Source: Chloroflexota bacterium (GTDB lineage Bacteria > Chloroflexota > Dehalococcoidia > Lucifugimonadales > Lucifugimonadaceae). Taken from it: a stretch of 7,806 nt of DNA. The position numbers were made by a program, and so were the translations under genes. Location: assembly GCA_016210435.1 (NCBI GenBank), contig JACQUF010000468.1, positions 1 to 7,806 on the forward strand. Reading direction: 5' to 3'. The notes beneath the pieces were generated by a model. That model did not search any database and was not told the DNA's origin. It saw only the letters and a program-made list of their open reading frames with translations. Below are positions 6,118 through 7,806 of the stretch, piece by piece (position 1 is the stretch's first letter; every line of letters begins with the position of its first letter).

Positions 6118-6235
6118 CGGCCCTCGAGTAGGCTGCCGGCGGGGGAGGCCGTGTCTTGGGTTCCTTCAGGCTGCGAAAGATCACCGCTTTGACGAACGCC
6201 GCAACGACGACGAAGAGTTGGAGGTACTTACGCAC
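5948..6235 (-). pseudogene. Small membrane protein ORF, probably frameshifted near its end
   Basis: The frame starting at GTG 6235 encodes VRKYLQLFVVVAAFVKAVIF, one likely transmembrane segment with positive flanks, then RSLKEPK. Up to about 6150 codon use looks coding. Beyond that the frame turns Pro/Arg-rich and merely shadows the ApbE fragment down to 5948. If one base is added near 6150, the frame instead reads TASPAGSLLEGR and stops at a TGA that overlaps the ApbE start as ATGA, a tidy operon junction giving a protein of about 40 residues. I therefore think the true gene is about 6116-6235 with a one-base lesion. The upstream TGA at 6268-6266 limits the N-terminus. No known family is recognised and no good ribosome binding site is visible. 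Confidence 0.35.
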
Positions 6236-6262
6236 GGCGGCGGATTTGCGGAGGTACCTACG
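6220..6262. repeat. Short direct repeat with 30-bp spacing
   Basis: GGAGGTACTTACG (6220-6232) and GGAGGTACCTACG (6250-6262) match at 12 of 13 bases and start exactly 30 bases apart. The second copy contains the palindrome AGGTACCT and covers the stop codon of the FixH-like remnant. It may be chance, a duplicated ten-codon segment (RYLR/KYLQ on the minus strand), or a binding site. Confidence 0.3.
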
Positions 6263-6520
6263 GGTTCACGACGACCAGCAGATCGAACCGCTCTTGCGAG
6301 TCGCCGCGGTGAATGCTCACCGTCACCCCCAGTCGCCGAACATCACGAGGCGAAGCAGGACGCGGTAGAAAGTTCCCGCTGCTCCGTCGCGTTCTGCGCC
6401 CGTCGAGCGGGATGTGCCGTGGTCCATGTACCTCATCACGGCGGTTGTTTCTACCGTGGCCCGTAAAGGGTGAGCCGGTGCATGGCCGCCCAGGCGGCCC
6501 TCTTCCGAACGCAGCTCGTC
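6258..6520 (-). pseudogene. FixH/YtkA-like domain, split by a frameshift
   Basis: One minus frame (6520 to 6323) reads DELRSEEGRLGGHAP, then HPLRATVETTAVMRYMDHGT, then AAGTFYRVLLRLVMFGDWG and stops at TGA 6325-6323. The neighbouring frame continues seamlessly as VTVSIHRGDSQERFDLLVVV and stops at TAG 6260-6258. Joined, this is a typical FixH/YtkA-like beta-sandwich: the M-x-x-M-D-H motif, then G-T-F-Y, G-D-W and V-T-V. It aligns block for block with the N-terminal domain of the gene at 6796-7806. The break lies in a run of five G (plus strand C, 6326-6330); six would restore the frame. FixH/YtkA domains sit outside the membrane and are linked to copper or cytochrome oxidase assembly. Its N-terminus probably comes from the ORF at 6451-6789, which would need a second shift. 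Confidence 0.6.
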
Positions 6521-6789
6521 AGGACCACGCCAGCGGCGACGACCAGCCCGACGACCGCTGCAATGACGCGGAAGGCAGACCGCGGGAGGCGATTGTCGCG
6601 TCGCCCCGGAACTTCCGGATCGACGGCCGGTGAAGCCGTCGAGGCCGCCGAAGCATCATCACAGTCACCGATGACCCGTCCGCCGTGGGCGCTCGCGGGC
6701 TGGACCAGAGCGATAAACACGGCTGCAGCGATCGTCGCCGCGGCGCAGGCTATTCCAATCGCGCGGAGCCTCACCGCTCTTACCACCAC
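6451..6789 (-). CDS. Membrane ORF with signal-like segment and second helix; probable N-terminal part of the split FixH-like gene
   Basis: A 112-residue frame with two hydrophobic segments. Residues about 8-32 form a signal-like helix ending PASAH, a good AxA cleavage site. A Ser/Ala/Asp-rich linker follows, then RRDNRLPRSAFR and a second helix (RVIAAVVGLVVAAGVVLT, about 75-93). After that helix the frame is Arg/Ala-rich and ends at TAG 6453-6451, while the adjacent frame takes on FixH/YtkA-like sequence from 6520. A single-helix anchor followed by the FixH domain is the usual FixH layout, so I infer that this ORF supplied the anchor and a frameshift around 6520 cut it off. Alternatively it is a separate small membrane protein. 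GTG 6789 starts six bases after the upstream stop; GTG 6774 is another option. Confidence 0.4.
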   Translation of the reverse strand: MVVRAVRLRAIGIACAAATIAAAVFIALVQPASAHGGRVIGDCDDASAASTASPAVDPEVPGRRDNRLPRSAFRVIAAVVGLVVAAGVVLTSCVRKRAAWAAMHRLTLYGPR

Positions 6790-6795
6790 ATATCG

Positions 6796-7806
6796 TCACG
6801 AAGGGACGATCAGCCCCAGATGGCTAAGGTTGTGGAAGTAGCCCAGCAGCACGATTGCCAGGACCCCCAGGACTCCGAGCGCGGCGTTCAACATGGCCAG
6901 ACGGTGGAGTACGACAACTTCGTCGAGGACCGCGGCGTGAGAAGTCGCGACGGCCACCGCGCCTCCCGACGGGGCGGTCAGGCGCTCAATCGCCCGCAAC
7001 GCCTTCGCCATGCGGTATGCGAGGAACACCAGCAGAACGAGGCCTCCCACCTTCATGAAATACATGCTTAGATACGGAATCCCATACGGCAGCCGGTTCA
7101 TGACCGCGATATTGAAGACGCCAGGCGGTCGGATCGGTGCGCTGTAATACGAGGTATAAAGCCCGCTCATGAAGATTAGCGCGAAACTCACCGCCGAGAT
7201 CCATAGGAATGGCCGCGCCAGCCTCCCGTGGAACCTGCCGCGAAGCGATGCCGGGAGTAGCCAGTGGGCGCTGAGTATCACGCCAGAGAGCCCAAACCAG
7301 GCGACCCCAGCCAGTGCGTGCAATGCCCTGACGAGGACCTGCATTGTCTCGGGCATCCGGAACGAGCCCAAGGCCGTGAAGGTCCTGGCTGCTCCTCCGC
7401 CGACGGCCGGCAACGCGGGGTCGACCTTCTCCAAGAATGTCGTGGTTCCCTTGCCCGACGAGTCCACAGTGACCGTCATGTCCCAGTTGCCATACCGCGG
7501 GAATGTCACCTCCGCGACGTAGACACCGGGACGGTCCCCTGGCCTGAAAGCGACTAGGCGCAGCGTTTCACCCGTGCCTTCGCGTCGTCGGCCCGTTATA
7601 GACACCCGGGCGCCCGAAACAGGGTCGTTGTCTGTGTATCTGACGTCTGCGACGTACTGGCGCACGAGCGGCTGGTCGGCATCCATCGTCCCCGGTCTTA
7701 TGACTACCGAGACATCCGGACTGTGCGCCTGCGCGGTCACGACGGGTACCGCGCTTACGCCAAGCAGGAAGGCGAGCAATGTGAACCAAAACAGGCGCCT
7801 TCGGAT
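6796..7806 (-). CDS. Secreted FixH/YtkA-like domain fused to a four-helix CopD-like membrane domain (N-terminus outside window)
   Basis: The frame is open to the right edge (336 visible codons), so the TTG at 7779 need not be the start; reading from the edge gives RRRLFWFTLLAFLLG, a proper signal-peptide n- and h-region, ending near TAQA. Residues about 28-130 then form a FixH/YtkA-like beta-sandwich: VRYTDNDPVSGARVSI, PGVYVAEVTFPRYGNWDMTV and a closing strand. After a short linker come four likely transmembrane helices (about 157-184, 197-219, 244-267, 301-325). The first has RALHALAGVAWFG, like the first helix of CopD-type proteins with a membrane His, and the C-terminus carries HNLSHLG. 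Such fusions are associated with copper handling in the cell envelope; direct evidence here is the domain pattern only. It is first in the minus-strand cluster, six bases before the next start. Confidence 0.7.
   Translation of the reverse strand: MRRRLFWFTLLAFLLGVSAVPVVTAQAHSPDVSVVIRPGTMDADQPLVRQYVADVRYTDNDPVSGARVSITGRRREGTGETLRLVAFRPGDRPGVYVAEVTFPRYGNWDMTVTVDSSGKGTTTFLEKVDPALPAVGGGAARTFTALGSFRMPETMQVLVRALHALAGVAWFGLSGVILSAHWLLPASLRGRFHGRLARPFLWISAVSFALIFMSGLYTSYYSAPIRPPGVFNIAVMNRLPYGIPYLSMYFMKVGGLVLLVFLAYRMAKALRAIERLTAPSGGAVAVATSHAAVLDEVVVLHRLAMLNAALGVLGVLAIVLLGYFHNLSHLGLIVPS

Noticed and set aside
6313..6841. Plus-strand open frames over 6.2-7.1 kb
   Set aside because: They are Arg/Pro/Ser-rich, lack motifs and lie antisense to the membrane and FixH-like sequences.
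7777..7779. TTG at 7779 as the true start of the FixH/CopD-like gene
   Set aside because: The frame stays open to the window edge and the preceding residues add a typical RRR n-region of a signal peptide, so the start is probably outside.

Overview
The window is high-G+C bacterial DNA with tight gene packing, GTG starts, short overlaps and strong third-position G/C in the real genes. The tandem universal stress protein, the GlpA-like/DUF1667 operon and the FixH/CopD-like and lipoprotein cytochrome c genes would fit an environmental high-G+C lineage such as Chloroflexota or a similar uncultured phylum. That placement is a low-confidence inference; no marker gene is present.

Left part, + strand (1-1167). 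The window opens inside the C-terminal end of an oligopeptide/dipeptide-type ABC transporter ATPase (2-385). Overlapping its end in another frame is the last part of a cupredoxin, with the Cys/His/Met copper ligands but without the first half of the fold; it looks like a gene remnant. A TATAAT hexamer at 568 then precedes a two-gene toxin-antitoxin module: a ribbon-helix-helix antitoxin (601-849) followed with no gap by a PemK/MazF-type toxin (850-1167). A gap of about 150 bases holds a striking two-block direct repeat.

Centre, + strand (1317-5278). Four genes overlap by 8, 4 and 4 bases and almost certainly form one operon: a GlpA/LhgO-like FAD dehydrogenase with a C-terminal BFD-type [2Fe-2S] domain, a FAD/NAD oxidoreductase (GlpB-like position), a DUF1667 four-cysteine protein, and a tandem-domain universal stress protein. 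The first three form a recognised set in which electrons from a 2-hydroxy-acid or glycerol-3-phosphate-type substrate would pass through flavins and Fe-S centres; the true substrate cannot be read from the sequence. The stress protein as the fourth, translationally coupled member is the unusual part.

Right part, - strand (7806-5409). Read in its own direction this is a redox/copper-flavored cluster: a secreted FixH/YtkA-like domain fused to a four-helix CopD-like membrane domain (cut by the window edge), a membrane-anchored ORF running into a second FixH/YtkA-like domain, a small membrane ORF, the first ~55 residues of ApbE (FAD:protein FMN transferase), and an intact lipoprotein mono-heme cytochrome c. 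Between about 5.9 and 6.5 kb the genes are broken: the ApbE gene is truncated, the FixH gene is split by what looks like a missing G in a G-run, and the small ORF reads more naturally with one base added. This is either operon decay or a stretch of poor consensus sequence.

No rRNA, tRNA, CRISPR array, transposase or convincing Rho-independent terminator was seen.
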